Of a DNA stretch of 64,000 nucleotides, positions 20,163 to 32,300 are shown piece after piece (the first letter of the stretch is position 1; each line of letters opens with the position of its first letter). Below the pieces are notes generated by a model, which was given only the letters and a program-made list of their open reading frames with translations, was not told the DNA's origin and made no database searches. Both the position numbers and the translations under genes were made by a program. Origin of the DNA: Pseudoalteromonas sp. R3 (GTDB taxonomy: Bacteria > Pseudomonadota > Gammaproteobacteria > Enterobacterales > Alteromonadaceae); NCBI RefSeq assembly GCF_004014715.1, contig NZ_CP034835.1, positions 434,001 to 498,000 of the forward strand, read 5' to 3'.

Positions 20163-20789
20163 ATGGCCGTTGCTGCCAATAAGCGCCCTGTTATGACTCT
20201 TTTCTCCGGTGCAAACTGTATGTACAGCCATCAGGTTCGTATCGTATTGGCCGAGAAAGGGGTAAGTGTCGATATTCATCTGGCCGAAAAGGACAACTTG
20301 CCAGAGGCACTACATGAGATTAACCCTTATGGTACAGTTCCCACTCTGATCGACAGAGAGTTAGGTCTGTATCAGGCAAATATCATAATGGAATACTTAG
20401 ATGAGCGTTTCCCTCATCCTCCATTAATGCCTGTCTACCCTGTTATGCGTGGTCGCAGTCGCCTGATGATGCACCGTATTGAAACTGACTGGTACAGTCT
20501 GGCAGATAAAATTGCACAAGGCGGAGCTGATGCTGAGCAGGCGCGTAAAGAGCTGACAGAAGCGTTACTTGCGATTGCACCTATCTTCAGTGAAGCGCCT
20601 TACTTCATGAGTGAAGAGTTCAGTCTGGTTGATTGCTACCTCGCTCCACTGTTGTGGCGTTTACCCCAGCTTGGCATTGACTTGTCAGGTGCAGGTGCAA
20701 AAGAGCTGAAGGAATACATGCTGCGTTTGTTTGAGCGCGATTCATTCCAGGCTTCATTGACCGAAGCTGAGCGAGAGATCCGCAGCTAA
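20163..20789 (+). CDS. sspA: Stringent starvation protein A SspA
   Basis: The 208-residue protein has a glutathione-transferase fold: an N-terminal thioredoxin-like domain (about 8-85, with NPYGTVPTLIDRELGLYQ) and a helical C-terminal domain. SspA binds RNA polymerase and aids transcription under starvation and acid stress; it lacks transferase activity in E. coli. An in-frame ATG lies at 20151, but the Shine-Dalgarno GGAGGT falls inside that extension and points to the ATG at 20163. Its stop overlaps sspB by one base. Confidence 0.96.
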   Translation: MAVAANKRPVMTLFSGANCMYSHQVRIVLAEKGVSVDIHLAEKDNLPEALHEINPYGTVPTLIDRELGLYQANIIMEYLDERFPHPPLMPVYPVMRGRSRLMMHRIETDWYSLADKIAQGGADAEQARKELTEALLAIAPIFSEAPYFMSEEFSLVDCYLAPLLWRLPQLGIDLSGAGAKELKEYMLRLFERDSFQASLTEAEREIRS

Positions 20790-21238
20790 TGACTTCAAAT
20801 CGCCCCTACCTATTACGTGCTTTCTATGACTGGATTGTCGATAACCAGTGTACACCGCATATTGTGGTCGATGCTGAGTATCCGGCGGTTGAAGTGCCAC
20901 GTCAGTTTGTTCAGCAGGGGCAGATTGTGCTGAATGTGAGCCCTTCAGCAGCTGCTAACTTTTTAATGGACAACGATGCACTGAGCTTCAATGCGCGTTT
21001 CTCTGGCCAGCCCATGCAGGTATATGTACCGATTAGCGCAGTACTGGCCATCTATGCGCGTGAGAATGGTGAAGGTACGATCTTCTCCGAACCGGATCTG
21101 CCACAAGATGACGAGGTTTCAGAAGAACATGCTCAGACTCACGAAGCGATGACTGAGGATCCTGTTGAAGCCCCTTCAACAGAGAAAGAAACGTCTGAAA
21201 AGACGAAAAAGCCCTCGCATTTGAGAGTGATTAAGTAG
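20789..21238 (+). CDS. sspB: ClpXP protease adaptor SspB
   Basis: The 149-residue protein has an N-terminal SspB fold (about 1-110, with RPYLLRAFYDWI, NVSPSAAANFLM and VPISAVLAIYARENG) and an acidic, flexible tail ending HLRVIK, the peptide that docks on the ClpX N-domain. SspB delivers ssrA-tagged peptides from stalled ribosomes to ClpXP. It is translationally coupled to sspA. Confidence 0.97.
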   Translation: MTSNRPYLLRAFYDWIVDNQCTPHIVVDAEYPAVEVPRQFVQQGQIVLNVSPSAAANFLMDNDALSFNARFSGQPMQVYVPISAVLAIYARENGEGTIFSEPDLPQDDEVSEEHAQTHEAMTEDPVEAPSTEKETSEKTKKPSHLRVIK

Positions 21239-21251
21239 CACGTCAAACAAC

Positions 21252-21281
21252 AAAAAAACCTGCCCGCTGGCAGGTTTTTTT
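21252..21281. terminator. Bidirectional intrinsic terminator between sspB and dolP
   Basis: AAAAAAACCTGCC pairs with GGCAGGTTTTTTT across a CGCT loop. The flanking A- and T-tracts let it work for sspAB (plus) and dolP (minus). Confidence 0.93.
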
Positions 21282-21288
21282 ATGCCTA

Positions 21289-21855
21289 TTATAAGATTTC
21301 GAAGGCTTTAACAACTTTTAGTACGCCATGAACATTGCGTGCGATTTCAACAGCGCGATTTGCTTCATCCTGATTAACCAGGCCCATCAAAAATACCTCA
21401 CTGTTCTCTGTCACCACCTTAATATTGCCACCATCTATGTGGTCATCGGCAATCAATTTGGTTTTGACTTTAGTAGTCAGCCAGCTGTCGTTAGTTTGTG
21501 TGGTAATACCTATATTGCTACCGATCCTTAGCTGGTTGTATATGCGTTTAATGCCCTGAACGCTCTGCAGGGTATTGTGTGCCTGCTGTTTCATTTCTGT
21601 GGTGCTCACCTGGCCCACCATCAGCACATGGCCGTTGACACTCACCAAGCTGATATTGGCGTGGTTTGCCAGGGCTGGAATGCGCTTTAGCGCCAGTGTT
21701 CCTTTAATTTCGATATTGTTATCATCAATTTGTGAACCCAGTGTCCGTCTGTCATTGGCCGAAGTCACGGCGCCAGCCGTTCCCGCAACCACTGCGGCGG
21801 CACAGCCCTGGATCAGCAGAACTGAGCAAAGTATCAGTGCAGGTCGTTTTAACAT
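21289..21855 (-). CDS. dolP: BON-domain outer-membrane lipoprotein DolP (YraP)
   Basis: The 188-residue protein has a lipoprotein signal with lipobox LIQGC (acylated Cys18), then two BON domains (about 45-110 and 120-188), the second with GGNIKVVTENSEVFLMGLV. DolP is an outer-membrane lipoprotein that binds anionic phospholipids at division sites and supports envelope integrity and BAM function. It ends the lpoA-yraN-diaA-dolP group, 3 bases after diaA, matching the E. coli order. Confidence 0.94.
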   Translation of the reverse strand: MLKRPALILCSVLLIQGCAAAVVAGTAGAVTSANDRRTLGSQIDDNNIEIKGTLALKRIPALANHANISLVSVNGHVLMVGQVSTTEMKQQAHNTLQSVQGIKRIYNQLRIGSNIGITTQTNDSWLTTKVKTKLIADDHIDGGNIKVVTENSEVFLMGLVNQDEANRAVEIARNVHGVLKVVKAFEIL

Positions 21856-21858
21856 CTT

Positions 21859-22443
21859 TTATGCGTCCTGTGGAAAGAGAATATTGTCGATTAACTGGCT
21901 CAGACAGTGTACGGTAAACAAGTGAGTTTCCAGAATGCGGCTGGCCCGTTTGCTCGGTACACGTATCTCTACATCATTTGGGCCGAGCAGACCAGTCAGT
22001 TCGCCACCATCATCCCCAATCAAGGCGATGACATTCAGATCATTCGTCAAGGCTGCTTCCACGGCGCTGATCACGCTTTTTTCGTGCCCATCGATAGCAA
22101 CCACAAAAAGCAGGTCATTTTGATTAGAAATGGCACGAACCTGACGAGCAAAATAGTCATAGCCCTGGCTTTCTTCTGTGTTGCTGAGGTTGATTTGTGT
22201 CTGGCTCAGCGTGAGTGCTGGCAGGCAAGGACGTTCAGTTTCAAAGTAATTGATCAGCAGGTTACTAAAGTGATCGGCAATCATGTGGCAACTTGGCACA
22301 CCACAACAGATCAGTTTATTGCCGTTGATCAGGCATTGTGCAATGGCATAAGCCGTTGACTCTAATACTTCAGGCAGCGCTTCACCTGCGGCAATTTGTG
22401 CCTGAATGCTTTCGGTAAAGATCTCTTTTATTGATTCTTGCAT
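21859..22443 (-). CDS. diaA: DnaA initiator-associating protein DiaA
   Basis: The 194-residue protein is a single SIS domain with CGVPSCHMIADHFSNLLI and VVAIDGHEKSVISAVEAA, closely resembling DiaA/GmhA. The context next to yraN and dolP favours DiaA, which binds DnaA and promotes its assembly at oriC. GmhA (heptose isomerase) is the main alternative because the folds are alike. It lies 1 base from yraN. Confidence 0.88.
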   Translation of the reverse strand: MQESIKEIFTESIQAQIAAGEALPEVLESTAYAIAQCLINGNKLICCGVPSCHMIADHFSNLLINYFETERPCLPALTLSQTQINLSNTEESQGYDYFARQVRAISNQNDLLFVVAIDGHEKSVISAVEAALTNDLNVIALIGDDGGELTGLLGPNDVEIRVPSKRASRILETHLFTVHCLSQLIDNILFPQDA

Positions 22444-22444
22444 A

Positions 22445-22810
22445 CTAAGTAATATTTCTAATCCATTGGATATCTGGGTTGTTATCGCCTTGAATTGCTA
22501 CAAAGTCTATTCGCAAAGGGACATTGTGCAACGCAGATTGTTGCAGGTAATTATATATACTGCGACGTAATTTTTGTAACTTACTTTGACTCAAAGCCTG
22601 CAGCGCACCACCAAAACCACCACCTCGGCGAAATTTTACCTCAATAAAGACCCAGGTATCACCGTCTTTCATGATCAGGTCGATTTCGCCATATCGGCAG
22701 AGGTAATTGCGAGTTATGCTCTTAAGACCTTGCTTATTTAAGAAAGTTTCAGCAACCCTTTCATAGTGTTGGCCTTTTTCTCGGCTGTGATTGAATAGGT
22801 TGCCAAACAT
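22445..22810 (-). CDS. yraN: YraN family protein (UPF0102, predicted endonuclease fold)
   Basis: The 121-residue protein has the UPF0102 core: GEIDLIMKDGDTWVFIEVKFR, with the E-D-ExK arrangement of restriction-enzyme-like nucleases. Its biological role is not established. It follows lpoA by 3 bases and precedes diaA by 1 base. Confidence 0.92.
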   Translation of the reverse strand: MFGNLFNHSREKGQHYERVAETFLNKQGLKSITRNYLCRYGEIDLIMKDGDTWVFIEVKFRRGGGFGGALQALSQSKLQKLRRSIYNYLQQSALHNVPLRIDFVAIQGDNNPDIQWIRNIT

Positions 22811-22813
22811 AAC

Positions 22814-24724
22814 TTATTGCTGTGCCTGGTAGTCGTCATACAGCTGTTTCATAAACAGCGGAGTCGGTGCCCTCTGATCCAGACTGACCAGCCTGATCTG
22901 TTTCTTGTGATATTGCGCCCAGCTCAATTGACGACTAATCCGGTTTGCCTCTTTGATAGTGAGTGAGCCGGTCAGACCGTCAAACTCTTTACCTGGGATT
23001 TTGCTCAGCTGTTTAACTTCTGGGATCAAATTGAGCGCATCATAGGCCATGGCGAACAGGCGTTGTTCAATGTCCGATTGTTCAGGCCACAACTGAGTAT
23101 GTTGTTCGCGTAAGCTTTGCGACTTCACCGCGCCTGGCAACATCCACGGGACTTCAGTGAAGAATAACCCGTCGAGATCCCCTTTATCTGTTTTGTCTAT
23201 CTGTTTGCTATAGCTACGTGAGCTGGCATACAGGGGGATGCGATCGGCAAAGGTACTGACATTTACGTCTAAGTATGGCTTAAGCAAACGGGTTTCGATG
23301 GCATCACCCAGGATGTAGATGGCATCTATATCTCGACGCGAGCGCGTTTCGCTTTCCAGTTCGCGCCTGAACATGCGTTTGATCGTCGCAATCCGTTGCT
23401 TTGAGCTGTCAACTTCGAGTAGCTGGCGAACCACTTGTGCCATGTTTTCACTGTCCGAGTAAAATCCGACTTCAGGCTGGGTCTCACTGTATCTTTGCCA
23501 TTGTGTCTCAAAATGATTGATCAAGCGTTTACCAGACGCTGTGTCGGGTGCCAGCAGCATCGGTTTTTGATAGCCTTTGGCCAGAAAGTGCACCATTGCT
23601 TGTTCTACTTCGTGTTCTGGATCCAGAGCAAAGTAATAGTGGTTGGGGTTGTCTGGCTGTGTTTCAGCATCAAGCGTATTAAGGAACAGGGCCGGTGTTG
23701 TAGTCAAATAGGTACTGGCTGTGAGCCTCTCAACATTACTTTTCAGTAACGGGCCAATCACGAAATCGGCCTGGCTCTGTTGCAGTTCCCTGTCTATTTG
23801 TGCCACATCCAGCGTTTCATCAATAAAGAAGATTTCTTCAACACGGTTATTGTCCATGGCGGCTAAAAAACCATTCTTCAGGGCTCTGCCAAGGCGCTCA
23901 CTGTTTCCCGAGGCAGGTAATAAAACAGCGAGCCGAGTGACTTCGTATGGAGCCAGGTCCAGTGTGGCTTTCACTTCAGTCGGAATAATCTCGCTACCCG
24001 GGTGATTGGTATAGCGACGTTGCCAGTTATTCAGCGCCTGATGGAGCTGCACCGTCGAGCCCAGATAGATTTGATGATATTTGGCCAGTTTAACCCAGCC
24101 TTGTTGTACGACCGTTCCGCGGTCAAATCTTTCTAGCGCGTATGAAGACAGCTGTTGTAGTGCCTGCCAGATATCCTGATTCAGACCAGCAATGTTTAAC
24201 TGATGTTTGTTGGCCAGATCTGCACTGTTGAAGTAATGCACCAGCGCTTTTTTGGGTAGCTGTTGAGCGGCGTACACGCTGCCCATTAAATACTGATGCC
24301 AGGCCTGATGTTCAGGCAGTTTCAATTTGCTTTCTAAGGTTTGCAATAAGGCCAGCGCACTGCTGTATTTTTGCTGTTGCTGTCGGGCCAATGCGGTATA
24401 AAGCTTGTTTTGTACATGATCGACGCTGGCCTTGCTTTCGAGTTCACTACAGGCTTTTTCCAGAATGGGCCAGTTTTGCTCGTCAATGGCAGCCTGTCTT
24501 GCCAGATACAGCAACTGAATTTTACTTGCGCCTTGTTTACGACTGGCTTTATCAAACAACCCCTGAGCATCCAGTTGTTCGGCCGGTGCAGTGGTGATTG
24601 TCGCTAATGTCTGTTGGTCTGGTGTTGATGCCGTTTTAGGGGTTGTGCCGCAGGCCGATAACCCCGACAATACCGCAATCACTAGACTTATATTTTTCAG
24701 TCGCACTCGCAAACCTTTACTCAT
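22814..24724 (-). CDS. lpoA: Penicillin-binding protein activator LpoA
   Basis: The 636-residue lipoprotein has lipobox LSACG (Cys about 25), an N-terminal TPR-like helical half (about 45-250) and a C-terminal periplasmic-binding-protein-like half (about 260-600, with VTRLAVLLPASGNSERLGRA and DFVIGPLLKSNVERL). LpoA stimulates PBP1A from the outer membrane during peptidoglycan synthesis. The length matches the family. It is divergent from rsmI with 45 bases between starts, so the promoters overlap. Confidence 0.94.
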   Translation of the reverse strand: MSKGLRVRLKNISLVIAVLSGLSACGTTPKTASTPDQQTLATITTAPAEQLDAQGLFDKASRKQGASKIQLLYLARQAAIDEQNWPILEKACSELESKASVDHVQNKLYTALARQQQQKYSSALALLQTLESKLKLPEHQAWHQYLMGSVYAAQQLPKKALVHYFNSADLANKHQLNIAGLNQDIWQALQQLSSYALERFDRGTVVQQGWVKLAKYHQIYLGSTVQLHQALNNWQRRYTNHPGSEIIPTEVKATLDLAPYEVTRLAVLLPASGNSERLGRALKNGFLAAMDNNRVEEIFFIDETLDVAQIDRELQQSQADFVIGPLLKSNVERLTASTYLTTTPALFLNTLDAETQPDNPNHYYFALDPEHEVEQAMVHFLAKGYQKPMLLAPDTASGKRLINHFETQWQRYSETQPEVGFYSDSENMAQVVRQLLEVDSSKQRIATIKRMFRRELESETRSRRDIDAIYILGDAIETRLLKPYLDVNVSTFADRIPLYASSRSYSKQIDKTDKGDLDGLFFTEVPWMLPGAVKSQSLREQHTQLWPEQSDIEQRLFAMAYDALNLIPEVKQLSKIPGKEFDGLTGSLTIKEANRISRQLSWAQYHKKQIRLVSLDQRAPTPLFMKQLYDDYQAQQ

Positions 24725-24769
24725 ACCTTTTGTTTGTGGATATCTTACTGACTGACCCTGGAGAGCTCA

Positions 24770-25633
24770 ATGACAAATGCCGAAATCTCAGACAAAATTG
24801 GCACCCTGTATATCGTTGCCACACCCATAGGCAATTTAGAAGACATCAGTGAACGTGCGCTGAAAGTGCTGGCAGAGGTCGACTTGGTCGCTGCCGAAGA
24901 CACTCGTCACACAGGTAAATTATTGAGCCACTTCAGCATAAAAGCAAAAACCTTTGCGTTGCATGACCACAACGAAAAACAAAAGGCGCAGCAGATCCTA
25001 ACCTGGCTGGAGCAGGGCATGGACATCGCACTGGTATCCGATGCCGGCACGCCGCTTATTAGCGACCCAGGCTATGCGGTGGTGAACTTATGTCGTGAAG
25101 CGGGTGCTCAGGTCACACCTGTGCCGGGCGCCTGTGCCGCAATTGCCGCGGTAAGCTGCTCAGGGTTACCCACCGACCGCTTTCAGTTTATCGGTTTTAC
25201 ACCTGCTAAAAGTCAGGCCCGTCAGAGCTTTTTTAAAGAGGCGCATGAGTCCGGCATCACCAGCATTATGTACGAAAGCACCCACCGTATTATGGCTAGC
25301 CTGGCTGACTTGCAAACAGCACTGGGTGAGCAGCAGCAGGTAGTGTTCGCCAAAGAGCTGACCAAAACCTATGAAACCTTTTTCAGTGGGCCTGTCAGTG
25401 AGCTGATCGCGTTTCTTGAAAACGAACCTGAGCGTCAGCGGGGCGAGCTGGTACTGATGCTGCCGGGCAAAACCCAGGTCAGCAGCGAAATGACGCCTGA
25501 AGCGAAACAGCTGATAGGTCTGCTTGAAGGAGAAATGCCGCTGAAAAAAGCCTGTGGTATTGCTGCTGAGTACTTCGGATTGAAGAAAAACGCCCTGTAT
25601 AAAGCCATCATCGCCGAGCGTGAAGGGGAATAA
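24770..25633 (+). CDS. rsmI: 16S rRNA (cytidine1402-2'-O)-methyltransferase RsmI
   Basis: The 287-residue protein matches RsmI: GTLYIVATPIGNLEDIS at the N-terminus, AAEDTRHTGKLLSHF, and VSDAGTPLISDPGY for SAM binding in the tetrapyrrole-methylase fold. It methylates the ribose of C1402 in the 16S decoding centre. It is divergent from lpoA and is followed by rnpB, whose promoter lies 37 bases after the stop. Confidence 0.97.
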   Translation: MTNAEISDKIGTLYIVATPIGNLEDISERALKVLAEVDLVAAEDTRHTGKLLSHFSIKAKTFALHDHNEKQKAQQILTWLEQGMDIALVSDAGTPLISDPGYAVVNLCREAGAQVTPVPGACAAIAAVSCSGLPTDRFQFIGFTPAKSQARQSFFKEAHESGITSIMYESTHRIMASLADLQTALGEQQQVVFAKELTKTYETFFSGPVSELIAFLENEPERQRGELVLMLPGKTQVSSEMTPEAKQLIGLLEGEMPLKKACGIAAEYFGLKKNALYKAIIAEREGE

Positions 25634-25669
25634 ACGCAAATTAATGCTGCGTTTTACGCTAAAGGTGCG

Positions 25670-25675
25670 TATAAT
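25670..25675 (+). promoter_or_regulatory. -10 element of the rnpB promoter
   Basis: TATAAT precedes a GC-rich discriminator (CGCCCGCC) and ends 8 bases before the predicted RNA 5' end. No convincing -35 is visible at 16-18 bases. The strong -10 and GC discriminator suit a growth-rate-controlled stable RNA. Confidence 0.6.
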
Positions 25676-25683
25676 CGCCCGCC

Positions 25684-26050
<367 letters not shown>

Positions 26051-26062
26051 CCCTTTTTACAT

Positions 26063-26094
26063 TAGCAAACGCTTGTGCATGCAAGCGTTTACTA
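26063..26094 (+). terminator. Hairpin after rnpB, possible terminator
   Basis: AAACGCTTG pairs with CAAGCGTTT, extended by TAG/CTA after one mismatch, 13 bases after the rnpB P1 stem. Only a short T-run follows further on (CTACTTTT), so termination is likely but not certain. The remaining 240 bases to the next gene show nothing I can name. Confidence 0.5.
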
Positions 26095-26332
26095 ACCTAC
26101 TTTTAAAGCCTATCTCGTATTTTCACGCCTTAGCTACGCAAAACGTTACATGACAAATGTGCTTGTATATATCTCATCGTTTTATAGTAGTTAATTTGGG
26201 TTTTTAGACATGTTCAGGGCGCAAAGAGCTAATGAGAAATGTCTACACTTCCTCATTGTATCCATATTTAAATCTCATTTTTGTGAGATAAATTCATATC
26301 TTAAGCTGTATTTGCCGACTAGATAGAGGGGT

Positions 26333-29300
26333 ATGAATACTATTATGCGGAACAAACTGTACCTGGCATTGCTGACTGTGGGGACTAGTTTCCCTAGCTT
26401 TGCTCAGACAACTCTGGCCCCATTGACAATAGAGGTTGATGAAAATACTAAAACGAACACAACCATTGGTACTGTTCGTTTTCTTGATGGCGTATCGGAT
26501 AAAACGGTGCGCTTAGAGGTTGGCACAACTGATATCAAAAACTGGATAACAAACGGTGAAGCGTTTGAACCTATTTCATTTGCTTCAACCTTTACACAAG
26601 CACCAATCGTATTTGGTCAAATCCAGTCAAACAGTGACTATCAGGTAGAGTACGAAGTAAGTACTTATTCTTATTCTGGCGTAACAAGCAAGAACAATAA
26701 CCGCTTGTTAATGCGTCATCGTCTAGACAATGTAACAGCCCTTGGTTTTGAAGCGGTATTAGAATCAGAGTTAGACAAAAAAGGCACTAGCGTTATCCAA
26801 AGCTTCCTCGACACTGGCGAAGGTGAAACGCTAGGTTGGATTGCATTTGCTGAGCCTATTTCAGCTTTTTGGAACGACAAGCCTATCGACGTGTCAAGCA
26901 CTGGCACTTCGGTAACACACAATACCTACGGTCACGCGTTTAGTGTGCCGATGACAGACACTCCGAATATTTTAACTTCTTTATCGACGTACAACGGCAC
27001 TTCGCAAAGTGGCGTGGCAGTTGATGAATTGTCTGCAAATAAAGTAAAAGTTCATATTGATAATCTTGATGATGCTTCACATGCTGCGGAAAACGTAAAC
27101 GTTTTTGCATTACAAGGTACAGGTTTATTGTTTACTGAGACGATGGCTGTTGTTGGTGAAACAGGTGTTATCACGGTTGATGATACTGACATCGAAAATC
27201 CATTCTCAATTACTTTCTCAAAGGCGTATAACAACCCAGTTGTTTTTGTACAAGCCGTTGGCAAAGACAAAGAGATTTTCGATGCAGCCGTACGCTTAAA
27301 TTTCGTTGCACCTATGATGCTAGAAGGTTATCTGCATGCAGATAATGAAAACCTTTTACCAAACCGTTTTGGTGAGTTTGAGCTGCATTATCAAATCTTC
27401 GAAGCTGGTCGTTGGGATATCCCACTAGAACATTACACCTATTCAATCGTGTCTGGTAATGACGCGGGTGTATTCTCAGTTGATCCGGTTAAAGGTGAAA
27501 TTAAAGTTGCTGACCAAACGCAATTAGATTATGAACTTGGTAACAACCAGTATTCATTAACAGTTCGCGTTACAGATGGTGCGGGAAACCAGTACGACAC
27601 CTTAGTGACAATTAATGTGAACGACATCAATGATTCATTAAATTATAACGCGCAATCCATTGATGGTTTAGATGCAGCTGATTGGACTGGTTGGGCAGTT
27701 GCGCCTGCTGGTGACGTTAACGGTGATGGTTTTGACGATATCATCGTAGGTGTACCTCAAATGGACTGGCGTGATGATGAAGGCAATATTCTTATTGAAG
27801 ATATTGGTGCAGCATACGTACTATTTAGTGATGCAACGGGCACCTTCCCGACGCTGACTGAAGTTCAAGACGGTAATCGCGGTTTTGGTATTCTTGGTGC
27901 GGAAGCTGGCGATAACGCAGGTTTTGCAGTAGCTGGTGGTGTTGATATTAACGGCGACGGATTATCAGATGTTGTGGTTGGTGCACCATACGCCGGTACT
28001 AATGGTGACAATTCAGGTTCTACCTATGTTGTCTTTGGTAAAGACGATACTACCCATGTTGCATTGCAATTCTTAAACGATGGCAGTAGCGACAAAGGTT
28101 TTGCTATTCACGGTGCTTACACTCAAGACTACTCTGGCGGCTCTTTAGTGGTTGGTGATGTGAACGGTGACGGCCTGGGTGATATCGTTATCGGTGAAAC
28201 AGTCACTCGTTTCTTAGCGGGCACAGGTTCTTTTGCATTAAGAAATTTATTAGAAGACGGCGCCGCTGATCCCAATTTAGCGTATGTTGTCTACGGTAAA
28301 AAAGATAAAAACGTTGTTCAGTTAGTCAACGTTGCAACAGACTACAATACACAGGGTTTTGCGATTACTCGTCCTAACAGAAAGTTATTCAGTGATTGGC
28401 ATTACGGCGCACAAGTATTACCAACGGGTGACTTTAACAGTGACGGTTTAACTGACTTCATCGTAAGCAATGGTCTATACGTTGATACAGCTGGTACAAG
28501 CTATGTGGTTTACGGCCGTATCGGTGGGGAAGCCATTAAATATAACAATATTTACAAAGACGAACACGGCATTAAGATCACGCCTGAAGGCAGCGGCAAT
28601 TATGGTTTCGATTTTGGCGATGCAACTCTTGATGCACTTCCTTCATTTACTACTTCTCATGTAGGTGACGTAAACGCCGATGGTGTTGACGATATCGCGT
28701 TATTGTTGACAGACACAGGGTGTTGCTCTGGTATTAATCACCCTCGAGCATACATCTTATTTGGTGGTGTTGACGTTGCTGATGAAATCAACCTAGCGGA
28801 TATTGCCAATGGCAATGGTGGTTTTGTGATTCACAATGATGCGTCAAATATCGACCACAGTGACTTACAAGTTATTTTAGGTTCAATCGGTGGTGCAGGT
28901 GACTTAAATGGCGACGGCTTTGATGACATCATCATCGGTGACCCGTTTGCAGAGGACAACAAGGGTCGCGTATACGCCGTTTATGGCCGTGCAGGTACAG
29001 AGCCTGTTTATCTTAGTGAGATCATTGAAACCCAACAAGGCTTTTACTCTGAAGGTAATGGTGGCGAGCAACTTGGGCAATTCATTGCAAGTGCTGGTGA
29101 CATTAATGGCGACGGCATCAAAGACATTCAATTTGGTACGCCTTCAGCAAATAAAAACAACCTAAACAACACTGGCGCAGTTTACGTACTAAATGGTGAT
29201 GGCAGGTTAGTAACACTTTGGGGGACTGACGGTAACGACACAATCACAGGTACAGCGTCCGCAGATAATATCGCAACTGGTACAGGTGATGACGTCATTC

Positions 29301-32300
29301 GTACTAACGGTGGCACTGACGCGGTTTATGCTGGCCCTGGTGAAGATACCATTTATATTTCTGATAACACCTTCACACGTATCGACGGTGGCGGTAATTC
29401 TGATACGCTCATCTTTGATGGCTCAGGTATTAATCTGGACCTTGTAACACAAGCTTCTCGTGTTCGCAACGTTGAAGTATTTGATATCCGTGGTTCAGGT
29501 GCTAACTCAATTACGCTTAATAAGAGCGTGAGCAGTAACTCAAACTTACGTATTTTAGGTGACAACGATGACTATGTTGGTGCAGCAAATAACCAATGGG
29601 TTGACTCTGAAACAACACAAGTTATCGATAATGTAACTTATAAAGTATTTACGTCTGGCTCAGCGACTATGTTAGTGCAAGATGGTTTAACAGTTACGGT
29701 CAATAATGCCCCAACGATTGAAGACCAAACGTTTACTGTCAGTGAAATTGCTGCCAGCGGTACAGGAATTGGCATACTTGCAGCCGATGCAAATGATGTT
29801 GGTGACTTCGTTACGTTCCAAATCTTGAGCGGTAATGAAGACGGTGATCTCCTATTAGATGCACAAACGGGTGTATTAAGCATTAACCCGACCATCTCTC
29901 GTTTAGATTTTGAAAATACCGCTACTTACACATTACAAGTGATTGTGTATGACCAATACAATACTACTGATACTGCACAAGTTACTGTTGACGTATTAGA
30001 TATGGATTCAATGGAGATTACCTTAGAAGGTGATGTCAGTGGTGAAGGTAGTTACTGGGGTGAAAACACGGTTTTAGATTTGCTTGGCATGAGTGCGCCT
30101 GAGTGGGCGTCAACAGAAACGAAGCATACTTGGACTGTGCCAGAAGAAAATCTACCAGATGATCCTGCAATTATTAGAATTGAATCACACGGTAAAATCC
30201 ATTATGTGGGCGGCATGAACTTATTCGGCGGTTGGGTCGAAGCTGACATTCCTCTTGAGATGGACTTACGATTCCCAGATGAAATAGCTGCAGGTCAGCC
30301 GGTTAATTTAGCAACCAAGTTTACCGTTGGTGAAAATGCAAATTTCATGGCGTCGTCTCCTGGTGTGCAAATTTCTGCTGAGTTAATTTTTGAAGACTAT
30401 TTAATCAAGTATGAATCTGCGCTATTTGAAAAGCTAAATGGTCAAACCAAAATTGATTACGCATCTTATGAAAAAATCGTCGGTTCAGAATCGTTTGGTG
30501 TTTATGGTGAAAACTGTGCTAACGCGCTTAATCGTGCCGATTGTTACGAGTTGGAAGATGGTGTTGAAGTTTACGATTTAACTCGTGATCTTACCGATGA
30601 AGAAATTACGTCTTTAACAGAAAGCTACTTTTACGAGTTATCCGTTGCTGTCGCAACAGAAAACGCAAAAGCCAGAAGTGACGACATTAGCTTTGGTACG
30701 AGTGTGGTAAATGGTGTGGAAGTTATCGACGCTGTATACGCTCACATAGGTTTAACGGATGGCGTTGAAATTATCAGCACGGATGTTTCTGATCCGACAG
30801 CTACGATCATTTCATACATTCCTGCGAATGTATCTGATGAGAATATCGCTCTATTTATTAAAAACTTAACCCGTGATTCATTAGCTGAGTTATCTTCAAA
30901 TGTCAGAAAAGCAATTGAAAAAGCAATTGACTTAGACGTCGATAAGTTGCGTTTCTTAGCCGGTCACGACTTAAAGGACTGGGTATCGGAAGAGATCTAC
31001 TGGGGTTCTAACTGGACCAAGTGGCATGCAGCAGCAGGCATGGAGGCAATGGAAGGTACGTCGGAACAATGTGTTGACGACTATTTTGCACCAGCTGGTG
31101 ACGATTTATACCGTCGTTACAAATTCAGCACGCTTGATACTTTCTTAAGTGCAGCGCTTGATTTAAAACAAGACTTTGAGTTGAACATTGAATCTTCTGC
31201 GATTCTAGTTCTAGAAGATGGCACTGAGATTTATTTCGACCCAGAACAAGATATCACCTTTACACCAGAGTTAACTCATGACGTTAACAATGACGGCATG
31301 ATTGACGCAACGTTAACCGTCAATGCTGCATCGAACTTTGTTAATAACAGTAAGATGAGTGCATTCTTTAGAATGCCATTTAAATTACTTGAGTTTGAAT
31401 ACAACGTGCAAGAAGCGGTATGTACAGCTGACAATATCTACACCAAGGGTAACCAAGGTTTGATGTTTGAAAAGGGGTCTTATGGACCACTGTACGACAG
31501 CGAGAAAGTGGTTACGGCTGGCGACACAGACTTTGGTGGACCTACGGAAATCACTATCGCGCAAAACTCATTCACGACCCAATTATCATTTGATTTATGT
31601 AGTAACAGTGCAGCATGTGGTGAACCGGTATTGTCATATGGCAATAATGCGCCAGTGGCATCTGATGTAACAGTAGCAGGTGAGTTTATAGGTAAATCTA
31701 CTTTAACGGCATCTTACACTTATACTGATAATGAAAGTGATATCGAAGAGGCAACAAATTACCAATGGTATCGCTCTGCGACAGGCAGCAACGGTGATGC
31801 GCAAGTTATTGCTGGTGGCTTATCTCAATCATATACCTTATCGCTTGAAGACATTGATAGCTATGTTGCGTTTTGTGTAACACCACATGATGGCACGTTA
31901 TTCGGTGCCCCTGAATGCTCTGAGTGGACGTATGTTGAAAGCCCGTTCCATCAAGATATGTCTATTTTGGGTGGTTTTGGTCAATCAATTGTGTTGAACG
32001 GTACAGATCAGAGCATGATTCAAACTATGGATTCAGGCTTTAATCCAAACAGTTCATACACGATAGAAGCGTGGGTAAAAGTAAACTCGTTGAACCCAGA
32101 CGATAACTCTAATTTATTCACTTTTTCAGAAGACGCAAATTCTTCAAAAGCTGCGGTGAGAATATTCTCGGATGGTCGCTTACGTGTGAAAGCAACAAAC
32201 ACCACGTTTAAGTCAACTGAGACAATCACTGTTGGTCAGTGGCAGCACTATGCTGTGAGTTATGACCAGCCGACACAACAGTTGTCTGTTTACTTAGACG

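Noticed and set aside
21859..22443. GmhA (sedoheptulose 7-phosphate isomerase) for the SIS protein
   Set aside because: The folds are alike, but the gene sits in the conserved lpoA-yraN-diaA-dolP order, which favours DiaA.
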